Assembly: GCA_964036045.1 (NCBI GenBank)
Contig: OZ038397.1
Location: 27,025,346-27,089,345, forward strand
Length of the DNA stretch: 64,000 nucleotides
Direction: 5' to 3'
Origin: Eutreptiella sp. 'Long Island Sound 2002'
Lineage: Eukaryota; Euglenozoa; Euglenophyceae; Eutreptiales; Eutreptiaceae
The notes beneath the pieces are model-generated. The model was given only the letters and a program-made list of their open reading frames with translations. It searched no databases and had not been told where the DNA came from. The position numbers and the translations under genes were made by a program. Positions 18,842 through 29,453 of this stretch are shown here, in pieces. Within the stretch, counting starts at the first letter, position 1. Each line of letters opens with the position of its first letter.

Positions 18842-21642
18842 ATGGAGGACCTGGTCTCCATGTGCGAGCGTCGGTGCCGAAAGGCATGCAACCTCCGCTC
18901 CGCCGCGGAGGACTCTGATGAGGCCTGCCATTCAGGCAGCAGTGGAGGACGGGCCCGGCGCTACCGGAAGCGCGGGTCACCCAAGTCCGCGGCAAGGGAC
19001 GCCGGGGCTATGGACACGGACCCCAGCCCGGTCAGGCTGTGGGAATCCGAGGGGCACTTCGAGGGCTATCGGACAGCCTACGAGCCACCTTCGGAGTCGG
19101 AGACGCCCGCGCCGATCGCCAGGCGAATACGGCCCCCGAGCCCGCCCTGCAGCACGACGCCGAGGGCTTGGAGAGGCCAGCCAGGGCCCGGATGGCACCG
19201 GTGCCCCGGCACACGGGACCAGAGACGGACGCCATAGGCGATACGCCCATGGGCGAGGAGTCTGAGGTGCCGGGAACTGCGGGATGCGCTGAGTCCGGCG
19301 GAAAGCACGCTGCGTGCCACTGCGAGCACGTGTCCTTCCTCATGGGCAAGTACCCGAAGATGGGGATGGACACCATCGTGCATCATCTTGACCGCCTGGA
19401 CAACGCCAAGGACGCTCTAGAGGAGGACGTCGCGGGGATCCTGGACGACCAGTCGGCCGCGGAGAACCACATGGAGGAGCTGCGAGCGGATCAGGCCCGG
19501 TACCGGGAGAATCTGGAGCTGGCCCTGCAGAAGCAGCAGCAAGTGGTGGACAGCCTCCTCCACTTAGTGGAGGACATGTCGGGACGCCTGAGAAGGCTAG
19601 AGGAGCGACAGCCCCTCGCCTCGGGTCCGGAGCTCCCGGCAAAGCCGGCCGCGGTAGAGCTGGTGGAGCGGGTTAAGACCCTCAGGAGCGCCATGGAGAA
19701 ACCCATGGGCGGCCCTGCAGAGGCACCATACGCGCCTCCGCGTGTTGACCCGGGTGCGCTGCCGTTTGTTCCCCTATTCAGCGAATCCACAATGCTCGGG
19801 GAACACACGGCACCGGCTGGGTCCAGGCGGAAAGGGCACGTAACCACAGACCCGAGGAGCCTGACGGTGCAGATGCCCCATGCCACCCAGGATCCACCGC
19901 CCGCTACGACTACATATGCAGTTTATGCGGAAGAGGAGATCCAGAACCAGACCATGCAGGGGCGAACCATGGGAAGCGCCGACGGACATGGTCGAGGCCA
20001 TCCAAGCGGAAACCTGTGGGCGAAGGACCCCAATACGGGGATATGGACGGCCGATGGAGCAAGTCCTTCCCGCATTCCAAACCCCATGGGTTCAGGCCCG
20101 ACTGGACCGCACTCCATGGAGGAGAGGGATGTACGGGGAGTGTACTCAGACCCCCCGGCCACAGGTGGTATCCGTCTCGGTGGAGTGGTGGCTGGAGACG
20201 TCGGAGACGCCATCAGGATTGACGACCTCAGGGGAATCAAAATCCCCTATTACGACGGGAACCCGTCCAACCTGGATGACTTCATCCTGGACTGGGAGGA
20301 TTTCGCCGAGGAGGTCGTCGGCGAGATGCGGGGAGCGCCGCGGGACAAGTGGGTATGCCGGACATTCCCACACCGCTTGGCGCAGGACCTGAAGGAGGAG
20401 CTGCGGGATCAAATCCGGGAAGGATTGATCCGGACGGAGCAGGCCTGCCTCCAGTGGCTGGAGGATGAGGAGCGGGTGGACGCTCCAAACCAGAAGCTGG
20501 AGGACCTGTGGTCCATTCCACTGCCGCTGGACCGCGGTGAGTTGCGGGTCCGGGAGTGGAACCGGTATCTGCGGAAGTACCGCAGATGCCTCAAGCTGGT
20601 GGAAGACTGGAACGAGGCCAGTGAGATCCGCCACTTGCTGAAGGACGTCCTCCCCGGCAACTGGAAGAGGAGAGTGGAGGACGAGGAGAAGAAGCGCGCC
20701 AAGAAGCGGGTGGCGGTGAGGATTATGGCGGCGGAGGATACCCATGCGGGTATCATGGAGTTCTTCAGGAGGAACCTGGGCGAACCCAACCGGATGTTGG
20801 GCCTGAAGAACGCCGTGTACGTGGAGGTATTCGGGGACTCCATGGGGCAAAGGTTGCTGCGCCTCAACAACGTGGAGTGGAGGCGCGGGGAGCCGCTGAG
20901 GATGCAGGTCATCTTCGCCCGCATGAGCCTTGACGAGATCGTGAAGTACATCACGGTGGAGTTGAAGCTCAATGCGAAGAACGAGGCCCACGTGCAGGAT
21001 CGACATGGTCATGGACAACGAGGCCACCGAGAAGACCGCCATCATCGAGACATCCAGGAGGACACGGCCAACTCCGCGGAGGATGGTAGTGGAAGTGGCC
21101 AAGACCACTGGTCCCGGGAGGATCACGAGGAGGCCCATTTCTTCGCGTTTGTGGCGCACAACGTGAAGAACCATGGGCAGGATCGGTCCAGATGGAGCCA
21201 GGTGGGACCCAAGAAGGGCAAAGAGCCAAGGAGGATCGGGAACCCACCGGTCTCATTCCGGGAGTACAGGTCTCAGCACGACGGGTGCTGGGTCTGTTAT
21301 GGCAAAGGAAATAACCATGCACACGACCACCGTCAGTGCAAGGTGTATGAGGCGGACAAGAAGGCCTACTTCGCAGCCCACCCCGAGAAGAAGCCCAAGG
21401 AGCAGCGGATTTCCGATTGGAAGGCGAAGGGCGGAGACGGGGGAAAAGGCCAAGGCAAAGGCCAAGGAAAAGGCGGAGGAAGAGGCTATGGTGGTGGACC
21501 TGGCCAAGACCGACGAGTGAGGTCGATCGAGGAGGTTGCTGAGGACATGTTGAGGACGTTGGAGGAACTCAAAGCCCAGCAACGTGGTGGACAAAGTCCT
21601 GGCGGATCGCAGCCGGAAGTGGCTGCGGGAAGCCAAGTCTAG
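18842..21642 (+). CDS. Gag polyprotein of gypsy element
   Basis: The main frame runs to a UAG at 21640-21642 and has its first ATG at 19192. An overlapping frame (ATGs at 18842 and 19010, stop at 19235-19237) also looks coding and may be the true N-terminus displaced by a frameshift near 19,150-19,200. The protein shows a long helical, coiled-coil-like segment (19,380-19,600), then a capsid-like region from about 20,200 (YYDGNPSNLDDFILDWEDF) to 20,990, the usual retrotransposon gag core. A Cys/His cluster (CWVCYGKGNNHAHDHRQC at 21286) is a variant zinc knuckle, followed by a Gly/Lys-rich basic tail. It packages element RNA. A single UAG separates it from pol in the same frame. Confidence 0.8.
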
Positions 21643-24600
21643 AGGAGCCCCCACGGGAGTGGGACCTCGGAGGTCTTTCCTCCGAAAATCAGTGGAATCC
21701 CTGAGAAGGCAAAGGCACATCGGGTGCCGAAGAAGGCTCCGGAAGAGCCAAAACCACTGAGTTTCGCCACTCCCAACCCCTGGAGCGCCCTGCCAAGGGA
21801 GGTACATGTGGGTACGGGACATGGCAAGAAGGAAGGAGCGACCACGGAGAGCCCCGTGGACGGGCAGGACCAACCCAAGATCTACACCATCCGTGACCAT
21901 ACCCTTGAAGTCCTGATGCACCCGGACGTGCTAGAGTTGCATGCCGTGAGAGTCGTCCATACCCCTCATGGCGACGAGCGGCAGTTGCACTTGAAGGTGC
22001 GAGTACGGTGCGGACGAGAGGAGAAGGTGGTGGATGTGTTGGTGGATACGGGTGCCCAGGTGAGCCTGGTCCGGAGAGGGTTGTTCAAGGAGGAATTCCT
22101 GCAGCCCAGCCGGAGACCGGTCCGCCTGAAGGTCGCCAACGGAGAGATTATGGGTGGTGGCACCCATGAGGCCACTATCAGTATGGAATTCTGGGAGCAT
22201 GAGCGCTTGAACCGCCCTGATCAGGCGAAAAGAAGCACTCTATCCGGGAACTTCTATGTGGCCGACATTACGGATTGGGATATGATCATGGGGTACGACT
22301 TCATGGTGGCCAACGCCATTGGAGCCCTTCCCCATCGCGCAACGCTGGTCCGGGAGGACGATGAATGCCTCACATGGCTGTCCACGGATTATGCGTGCGG
22401 GTCATCCCAATGGAATGCTGAGGAAGAGGATCGGATCGTCCAAGCGGTGCAAGCTGTGGGTGCCAAGTCCAGAGGAGACCGTGGAGTTCAGCTCACGGAG
22501 TATGGAACGGCGCCACAGGTGTATGCCAGGATGATCCAGACGCTAGGAGCCGAAACGCCCGAGACGGACGTCTTTGCTTCCCGGGATGCCCCACTTCTGC
22601 GGAAGTGTAGGAGGCATTGGCATCGAGGAGACTCAGCCTGGCACAGGCATTGGGGTTTGAAGGAGTGGGGACCCATGTATTGGCATGGCTCCCTGGACAA
22701 TACCAGACGTATGGTGGAGAAGATCATCGCGGATAGGGCGAAGGGGATCCTGGTCATAACCGGCATAGGATCCACCCCATGTCCGCTGGAGGGTCTCAAG
22801 TCGACGCTGGACTCCATCACCCTGAACGAGATGTCATTCGGGCCAGAGGAGGAACTGTTCATCGACGCCAAGGGTGTATCAATGCCCTCCCCGGGTCAAG
22901 CGTGGGGTACCAAGGCGTTCCTGGTGGATGGGGCGCAAGCCCAGCCCACGGGTGATGAAGCATTCATCCGTAGGGTGGAGGCGGTGCCCATGAAGGTCAT
23001 GTTTGAGCCCAAGGAGGGGACGGATCAGCCAATCGAAGGTATTGACATCCTGTCCCACGCCGAGATCGACGACGTCGTCAACTACATGCGGATGGGGATG
23101 CACGACCGTGTGGCAGCCAAGAAGAGGCGGGCCATGGTCACATCTCCGCATTGGTGGGATGACAAGATGTTGGTCACCGGCAGGTACGAGAAGGATGAGT
23201 TCGTGGCGAGGGTCATGGATCACATCGCGGACCAATACGATGGTCCGGTTGGGTCGGACCCACCAACGTGGGGTTTTCCAAGAGTGGGAACCGGTAGCGA
23301 CGAGCACCAGCCCGAGGCCGCAAATTTTCGAAGACTATCGGTGGGAATCGCGACCCACGGCGATGAAGACGGCATATCGGACGAGGAGAAGTCGGACTCG
23401 GACCCAGAAGAGGCCTATACCGCAGTGCGGTCGGTTGTGTCTATACCGAAGCAAGCGGCTGAAGAGGCACAGGAGAACCCGAAGGTCGCCGAGCTGAAGG
23501 AGAGGCTGATCAAGGCCTATCCGCGGCTATTCAGTGGCGTCGCCAACAAGAACCCTCCAGATCGTGGAAGGTTTGGTACAGCGAAGATCAAGCTGAAGCC
23601 GAACCCGAGGATCTATCGTCATCGGGAGTACCAACTTAAGGGCGATCGGGCCGAGGCCATGAAGAAGCTGTTGGCCGAGTTCATTGAGCGGGGATGGATC
23701 GAACCCTCCGACAGTGAGTGGGCCAGCCCAGCCTTCATCGTGCCCAAGAAGGAGAAGGGCGAGTGGAGATTGGTAGTTAATTACAGAGGTTTGAACGAGC
23801 AGACCGAGCACGACTCGTACTCGCTTCCCCTGATCGACTCCATCCTCCAAAAGCAACAGAAAAAGCGGATTTTCACGGTGTTAGACCTGAAACACGGCTA
23901 TCACCAGATGCCGCTGCACCCGGACTCCAGGCCCTGCACAGCGATGTCGACGCCGCTGGGGCCCATGCAGTGGAAAGTGGTGCCTATGGGCGCCAAGAAT
24001 GGCAACGCCGCTTTCCAGCGCATGATGGAGGACCTACTCGGTCCTGTCCGGGACTGTGCCGATCCCTTCGTGGACGACATCATCATCGGGTCCGGCACGG
24101 AGAACATGACTGAGGACGAGCTCATCGACGCGCATGAGAAGGATCTGCGCCGAGTGCTCAGCGAGTTGGACAAGCACAACATGGTGTGCAAGCCCACCAA
24201 AGCCTCACTATTCGTGAAGGAAGTCGAGTTCGCGGGTCACGTGGTTGGTCACGGGCAACGCCGTCCCATGCCTGGGAAGCTGGCGTCCCTGCACCACTGG
24301 GAGAAGCCCCTGACCATCAGCGAACTCCGGTCCTTCATGGGGTTCTGCAACTACTATTCGGGCTATGTCCGGATGTATGCAGAACTGTCGGGGCCGCTGC
24401 ACAAGATGCTGCAAGTGGGCAAGTTCGATGGCCGGAAGGGGAGCAAGAAGAAGCTTGCTTGGACCCCTGAGGCCGAAGATGCGTTCAGCCGCCTGAAGGA
24501 GCGACTCCTGGGGCAACTGGGGCTGTTCCTGGTGGACCCGGACAAGGGATTCGTGCTACGGACAGACGCCTCGGACTATGCCGTGGGGGCAGTCCTCGAG

Positions 24601-25737
24601 CAAGTCCGGGACGACGGGACTCATGTTCCCGTGGCGTTTTGGAGCAGGATCCTGGCCGAGGGCCAACGCCGAACATGGACCGCGAGGGAGAAGGAGACGT
24701 ACGCCATTGTATGTGCGCTCAGGAAGTGGTCTGGCCACATCGGACTGCAGCCGGTGGTGGTTTGCACGGACCACCAGTCCCTACAGAGCTGGCACAAGGA
24801 GCATGTCGACACCCCCTCAGGACCAGCGGCCAGGAGGGCCCGATGGCACGAGACGTTCGCCAAGTTCGACCTCAGCGTCGTGTACGTCCCGGGGAAGGAC
24901 AACACTGTGGCAGATTGCCTCAGTCGATGGTCCTACCCCGCGGGCAAGGCTTGGATGGACATATCCAGCCATGGGGACGCCGAGGAAACCGAGGAGGCCA
25001 AGCGCATCATCGAGATGGAGAAGGTCATGGAGCAAGAGGGGGTCAAGTGCTTTGTGGTGATGGCGAACCGTACGGACCTGGCCAAGTTCCGGGGTGCCCG
25101 CGTCCAAGCTATTCGAGAGGAAACCCTCGAGCAGTGGATGGTGGCCCCTGTAGAGCTAGTCAGGTCGGTGCTCACAGAGGACTGGTCGGATGACTATGCG
25201 GCATCCGAGCACTGGAGCAAGTACTGGAATGCCGTGAGCGCCCCGTCGGACGACGAATGGCCCGAGGGCTTGACCGAGGATGGCGACAAGTTGTTCCTCA
25301 AGGACAAGCTGCTGGTGCCCGAGAACCGAGTGGAGGAGCTCATTGACCATTGGCACAACGCCCAGCTCATGCACCCTGGCCGAGACAAGATGCAGCAAGA
25401 CCTGGAGTGGCGTTTCAAGTTCCCTCCGGGGTACTACGCCATCCTGGATAGGTACTGCAGCGACTGTGCCGTGTGTCGGGCCACGAAGAGCCCCAACCAC
25501 TCCACAGCGGGCAACCCGGTGTATACGGCTATACCGGAGGCCCCTATGCGGTCCGTGGCCATGGATGTGTTCGCCATGCCTGAGGTCACCGTGGACGGAG
25601 AGACCTACCACTGTGTCATCCTGGCGGTGGACAGGCACAGCGGGTATATCGTGGCAGTCCCGGGCAAGAAGTCCAAGAAGAAGGACAAGAAGGACATGGA
25701 GTCGGGCTGCAGGCCAAGACCGTCGCTAATGCCATGA
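21643..25737 (+). CDS. Pol polyprotein: protease, extra domain, RT, RNase H, integrase N-terminal half
   Basis: In frame with gag after the UAG; there is no ATG near the start. Domains in order: aspartic protease with VDTGAQVSLV at 22,042; a DVFASR-containing module at 22,567-22,830; reverse transcriptase with WASPAFIVPKK near 23,720 and the catalytic FVDD at 24,067; RNase H with RTDASDYAVGAVL near 24,560 and TDHQSL near 24,770; integrase zinc domain (HWHNAQLMHPG, then CSDCAVC, 25,348-25,475); and the first catalytic Asp of the integrase core (MDVFAMPE at 25,561). The frame then fails: one base is missing in the GGGC near 25,707, and the peptide ends at 25,737. It replicates and integrates the element. 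Confidence 0.92.
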   Translation, partial: RSPHGSGTSEVFPPKISGIPEKAKAHRVPKKAPEEPKPLSFATPNPWSALPREVHVGTGHGKKEGATTESPVDGQDQPKIYTIRDHTLEVLMHPDVLELHAVRVVHTPHGDERQLHLKVRVRCGREEKVVDVLVDTGAQVSLVRRGLFKEEFLQPSRRPVRLKVANGEIMGGGTHEATISMEFWEHERLNRPDQAKRSTLSGNFYVADITDWDMIMGYDFMVANAIGALPHRATLVREDDECLTWLSTDYACGSSQWNAEEEDRIVQAVQAVGAKSRGDRGVQLTEYGTAPQVYARMIQTLGAETPETDVFASRDAPLLRKCRRHWHRGDSAWHRHWGLKEWGPMYWHGSLDNTRRMVEKIIADRAKGILVITGIGSTPCPLEGLKSTLDSITLNEMSFGPEEELFIDAKGVSMPSPGQAWGTKAFLVDGAQAQPTGDEAFIRRVEAVPMKVMFEPKEGTDQPIEGIDILSHAEIDDVVNYMRMGMHDRVAAKKRRAMVTSPHWWDDKMLVTGRYEKDEFVARVMDHIADQYDGPVGSDPPTWGFPRVGTGSDEHQPEAANFRRLSVGIATHGDEDGISDEEKSDSDPEEAYTAVRSVVSIPKQAAEEAQENPKVAELKERLIKAYPRLFSGVANKNPPDRGRFGTAKIKLKPNPRIYRHREYQLKGDRAEAMKKLLAEFIERGWIEPSDSEWASPAFIVPKKEKGEWRLVVNYRGLNEQTEHDSYSLPLIDSILQKQQKKRIFTVLDLKHGYHQMPLHPDSRPCTAMSTPLGPMQWKVVPMGAKNGNAAFQRMMEDLLGPVRDCADPFVDDIIIGSGTENMTEDELIDAHEKDLRRVLSELDKHNMVCKPTKASLFVKEVEFAGHVVGHGQRRPMPGKLASLHHWEKPLTISELRSFMGFCNYYSGYVRMYAELSGPLHKMLQVGKFDGRKGSKKKLAWTPEAEDAFSRLKERLLGQLGLFLVDPDKGFVLRTDASDYAVGAVLEQVRDDGTHVPVAFWSRILAEGQRRTWTAREKETYAIVCALRKWSGHIGLQPVVVCTDHQSLQSWHKEHVDTPSGPAARRARWHETFAKFDLSVVYVPGKDNTVADCLSRWSYPAGKAWMDISSHGDAEETEEAKRIIEMEKVMEQEGVKCFVVMANRTDLAKFRGARVQAIREETLEQWMVAPVELVRSVLTEDWSDDYAASEHWSKYWNAVSAPSDDEWPEGLTEDGDKLFLKDKLLVPENRVEELIDHWHNAQLMHPGRDKMQQDLEWRFKFPPGYYAILDRYCSDCAVCRATKSPNHSTAGNPVYTAIPEAPMRSVAMDVFAMPEVTVDGETYHCVILAVDRHSGYIVAVPGKKSKKKDKKDMESGCRPRPSLMP
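22567..22830 (+). other. DVFASR module between protease and RT (DIRS-type methylase-like?)
   Basis: Within pol, the sequence runs from TDVFASRDAP through DSAWHRHW, GPMYWHGSLDNTRRMVEKI and AKGILVITGIGSTPCPLEGL. The pattern 'DxFASR ... W ... YWxGS ... hhxKhxxDxxxGhLVhxGhxxxPW/CPL' resembles the segment downstream of RT/RNase H in DIRS-type retroelements that has been related to phage-type DNA adenine methylases. Ty3/gypsy elements are not normally described with such a segment between PR and RT. The homology is inferred by eye and needs a profile search. Confidence 0.45.
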
Positions 25738-26705
25738 TCAGGCATTGGCTGACGATTTTCGATGTCCCGGCTGTCATCTGCAGCGATCGGGGCAGTCAAT
25801 TCGTGGGGACGTGGTTCAAGACGATGTGCAAGCACATGGGGATTCGGCACGCCAAGACCGTGGCATACCACAGCCGGTCGAATGGCCGTGCTGAAGTGGC
25901 CGGGCGGCAGATGTTCGAGAAGTTCCGCCAGCTGCACATTGACGAACCGGGCCGGAACTGGTATAACTCGCTGTGGAGAGTGCTCCAGGCGTATCACGAC
26001 CTTCCGGGACCCACTGGACTGTCGCCCCATCGCATCCTGTTCCTACGGGATCGAGTGTCACGCACTCTCCCGTGGATGAACCATGGCAAAGTTGCCCGGG
26101 ATGCGAATGCCATGATGGCTGAGGCGGACGACACGGCGGCCAAGGTGTGCAAGGCACTACAGGACGAGCATGACAAGAGGGCCAAGTACTTCAAGCAGGG
26201 AAAAGTCCAGAAGTATGCTCTCCAAGACACCGTGTGGGTGGAGCGGCACCACAAGGATGTCCTGTCCAGGCATCGGCAGGCATCTTGGTATGTGCCGGGG
26301 GTAATCGTGCGGAAGGTCGGGCAGGATGTGTACGCAGTTCGTGTGGGGAATAACAAGATCCTGGACCGCGACCATACCCAGCTTCGTCCCCGAGCACCAG
26401 ACCCCAGCGGACGTCCCGTCACCTTCGAGTTCACGGCCGGCGATGTGGACTCGGACGACGAGGGTGAGGACGACGACTTCACCGCCGAGAGGATCCTGGC
26501 GGACAAGCCGGACCCGGGGACGCCTGGGGGTAGGCTTTACAAAGTCCGTTGGAAGGGTTTCGCCGCATCCAGGGATTCGTGGGAACCTCCGAGCAGTTTC
26601 GTGCCGAGGTATACCACGGTCTGGATGGACTACCTAAAGAAAAAGAATATTTCTTTGGATGTCAAGGACGTATTGGTCCATTTGGTTGCTGCTGTAGCAC
26701 CGTAA
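25709..26705 (+). CDS. Integrase C-terminal half plus chromodomain (frameshifted)
   Basis: Continues pol in the next frame after a one-base loss. It carries the second catalytic Asp (CSDRGSQF, Asp at 25,785) and the Glu (GRAEVAG, Glu at 25,893), which are 35 residues apart, the expected DD35E spacing. A GPF/beta-rich region follows, and then a C-terminal chromodomain (ERILADK, YKVRWKGF, SWEPPSSF at about 26,490-26,600), the hallmark of chromoviruses, which target chromatin by histone-tail binding. The stop is TAA at 26,703. Because the shift falls between the first and second catalytic residues, this copy cannot make integrase without recoding or correction. Confidence 0.9.
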
Positions 26706-27088
26706 TGGATCCCCCTTGGCATTTTGTTTGTTTCTGTGAATGGGGAGACAAGTGAGGGCGTTCATCCGGGGATTTTTCGGCCTTGATCGGCCATATACCC
26801 CCTTCACTCGATCTCCACATATATATTGCATTGTGGTATACATATTTAGGTCGACCGACGACGTTTTTCTATCTTTGATCCCCTTGGTCCATGTTGTAGA
26901 TCAAGAGGAGACCGGATATGGCGTAGGGCGCTGAGTATCAGTGTCCTCACCCCTCCCTTGGGGCATGGGGGACGCCTACGACGTGTGTGGGGCCTCCATG
27001 TGTCCTTGGGACATGGAGGGGGGGGTTGGAGCCCATTGGGGTCCTCCCGTCCTCTCTTCATTGGTTTCCGAGCGGATACAACGCTCTG
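26706..27088. other. 3' untranslated part of gypsy element
   Basis: About 380 bp between the pol stop and the polypurine tract, without a coding frame that I can support. Confidence 0.6.
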
Positions 27089-27098
27089 AGAAGGGGGG
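27089..27098 (+). other. Polypurine tract of gypsy element
   Basis: AGAAGGGGGG directly abuts the TG that starts the right LTR; expected primer for plus-strand DNA synthesis. Confidence 0.85.
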
Positions 27099-29453
27099 TG
27101 AAGCCGGTTCGGACCCCCGTGGCCATCTTGGGGTCACTTGGGGTGTGTATCTATGTGCCGGCAAGCCGCCATTGGCTGATATCATACTCTCCCGTCCACC
27201 TGAACTAACCCGATGTGATAGTGTGATAGGTTTGGCCATTCCGGCTATGATCGGCCATATTCAGAACCGAGGCACCGCCAGCGGAGATTTATATATCGGA
27301 ATATCAGGAATCAACAGGGTTTTATTATCATAATGTTTCCGTAATTTTTCAGCCTTCCGTTCTGATAGTCAATGTATCGGCGACTGTCAGTTGGCTCGCG
27401 ATTTTGCGTTAACCGATTGGTTAACTGTTATTTCCAGATATTTTGGCGGATACTCCGTTGAAGGGTCAGATTTCATCAGCAAAGGGTTCGTTGCTTCCGC
27501 AATTTTCTAAATAAGCACTCGAAATTTTAATCTGAATTTTTCGCGATGTCGAAATCGGATTTTCGACTTCGACATCGCCGCACTTGATTTGGACTTCTTC
27601 GAGTGGTCGTACGCCTTTCCATATGCCCGAATCAGGTTTCCCTTATACTTGCCACCCATTTGACTTGGAGATATAAGGGAAACAAAAGTGAATCGTGGGA
27701 CCACTTTGAATGACCATATCTACGCGCGAGTGTGAGGAAAGAGAATAAGGAAGGTTGGGTTGCAAGCGCCTTAGTCTCAAGTTAATTTAGGAAGCATCAA
27801 ACGCCTTTGGTGCGCACACATGCCCGGTGTAGCAAGGGATAAGGGTCAAGAGGGTATAAAGTGATATATAACTCTTGGACCGTGCAACCGAATAGTTTAA
27901 TGCGACTTTCGAGTGTGCCGCATGAGTGTTGGGGTGGCATAGCAACTTTCCTTGGGTTCCTACGTATTTTTAACGTGAAGTTATGTCAATGGAGGGACAT
28001 GGCATATCATGGTGGGAGCCATATTTTGAGGGTATGTGTTGTATGCATGGTATATGTTTGATATGCTCACGCCCATGTTATATATCTTCGTGTGGCCGAA
28101 GAGATGGGGAGCCATACGTGACAAGGGCTTTGCCCATGTCCCAATTGTGGAATTCAAAGCGCTAGACCAAGTCTACCGCATATGTATTGCTCATGGTATG
28201 TTTGACAAAGAGATCCATGGGTGCACTCCCATTTTCATGGGGCATGTAGATATTAGTGGCGAAGGTATCTCCATGCGCCCGATTGGGGATCCAAGTGGGG
28301 GAATTGTTCGCAAATGGTTCCAATCATTTGTGTATTGAATCATGAGCGGATATCATGGGTGAGCATAGAGATATACTATCATGACAACTTTGTATTTGGG
28401 CATATTTTCATGTTTTTGACCTCAATTTTTGCTCATTTTTGCGTTTTGTGTACTCACCTGGTCAGCTAACAGCAAGAAGCCTATGGAGTGTCGAACCATG
28501 GTATGTTGTTCATATGTTGGCATATGCTTTGGAGTTGAACACCACCATATGCCGGATCGCGTACTCCATTTGGCTTGGCACACGAAGGATTTCAAGAATT
28601 GGTCTCAAGATCATGGGCTGACTTGGGCAGTGCGTGGCGCCCATATCCGAAGGGGTTTCGAGGGTGAAATGGGGATGTACATAGGCATTGGCCTTTGGTC
28701 TCTATCCTCCATGAATACTAGACTTCGATTCCATGCATGCTTTGAGCCTTCGGATAAGTAGTAACCTCAATTTTGAGCATATATTTGATATATGGCCAAT
28801 ATGGTGTGAATTGGCAGTTTTTTGACATGTTATGAGTTCAAACTCATAGGTCATTTCTCTAAGCCCATTCGACTCCAAGTCCAACCAAGGTTATGTCAGT
28901 GTAGGGCATGGTCCTGAGTGCCACTCTAGGCCATGACACGCCACCTCACCTATTGGGCTAGGATTTAGAGGCTTGGGAGTGAACACATTTTTGGGGTTTA
29001 TGTAGTGACTTTTGACATATGGTATTCAGCCATCTCATTTGACCTGGTTCAGGGTAATATGTTGGTGAGTCAAGGGAAGGTCTTGAGTCCAGGGAATGAG
29101 GGGTTAATGGTTGTGAATGTGTCTGTTTACCTCTTTCCCCAACTTTGCTTCATTTGTGTTCATATGCCAATTTCAGGGCTTTCTTCCTTGGTGCAATTCT
29201 TGTACATGCCCGCCACCGTGGGAATACCGGTGTGCTGAACGAAAGCCCGCGGCCTGATTTGGATTGTGAATTGGGTTATTGCTGTACTTGTGGGATCTGG
29301 TTGCTGTTTCAGGGTTGAAGGAGGATTTTATTTCTATATTTTTGGATTTGGGCCCTGGAAATTGAGGAATGCAATCGTTAATCCGGAGTAAATCAGCAGG
29401 GGTTACAGGCGGAAGGGGCACAGCGGGGGCCGGTCCTGGTAGGGACCTTCTTT
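27099..29453 (+). repeat. 3' LTR of gypsy element
   Basis: Copy of 16277-18620, with TATAAA at 27855-27860 and 11 bp (GGGTTTCGAGG) near 28652 that are absent from the left LTR. It is followed by ACAAC, the second copy of the target duplication, and the remainder of R1. Confidence 0.93.

Larger units (their letters stand above)
16277..29453 (+). mobile_element. Ty3/gypsy chromovirus, full-length, about 13.2 kb
   Basis: LTRs of 2,344 and 2,355 bp flank an internal region with a primer-binding site, gag, protease, reverse transcriptase, RNase H, integrase and chromodomain in Ty3/gypsy order, followed by a polypurine tract. ACAAC lies on both sides, a 5-bp target duplication within R1. I counted roughly ten substitutions and one 11-bp indel between the LTRs, so the insertion is recent. 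Gag and pol share a frame with a single UAG between them. Integrase is broken by a one-base frameshift near 25,707. An unusual domain lies between protease and RT. LTRs of this length are long for a gypsy element. Confidence 0.94.
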
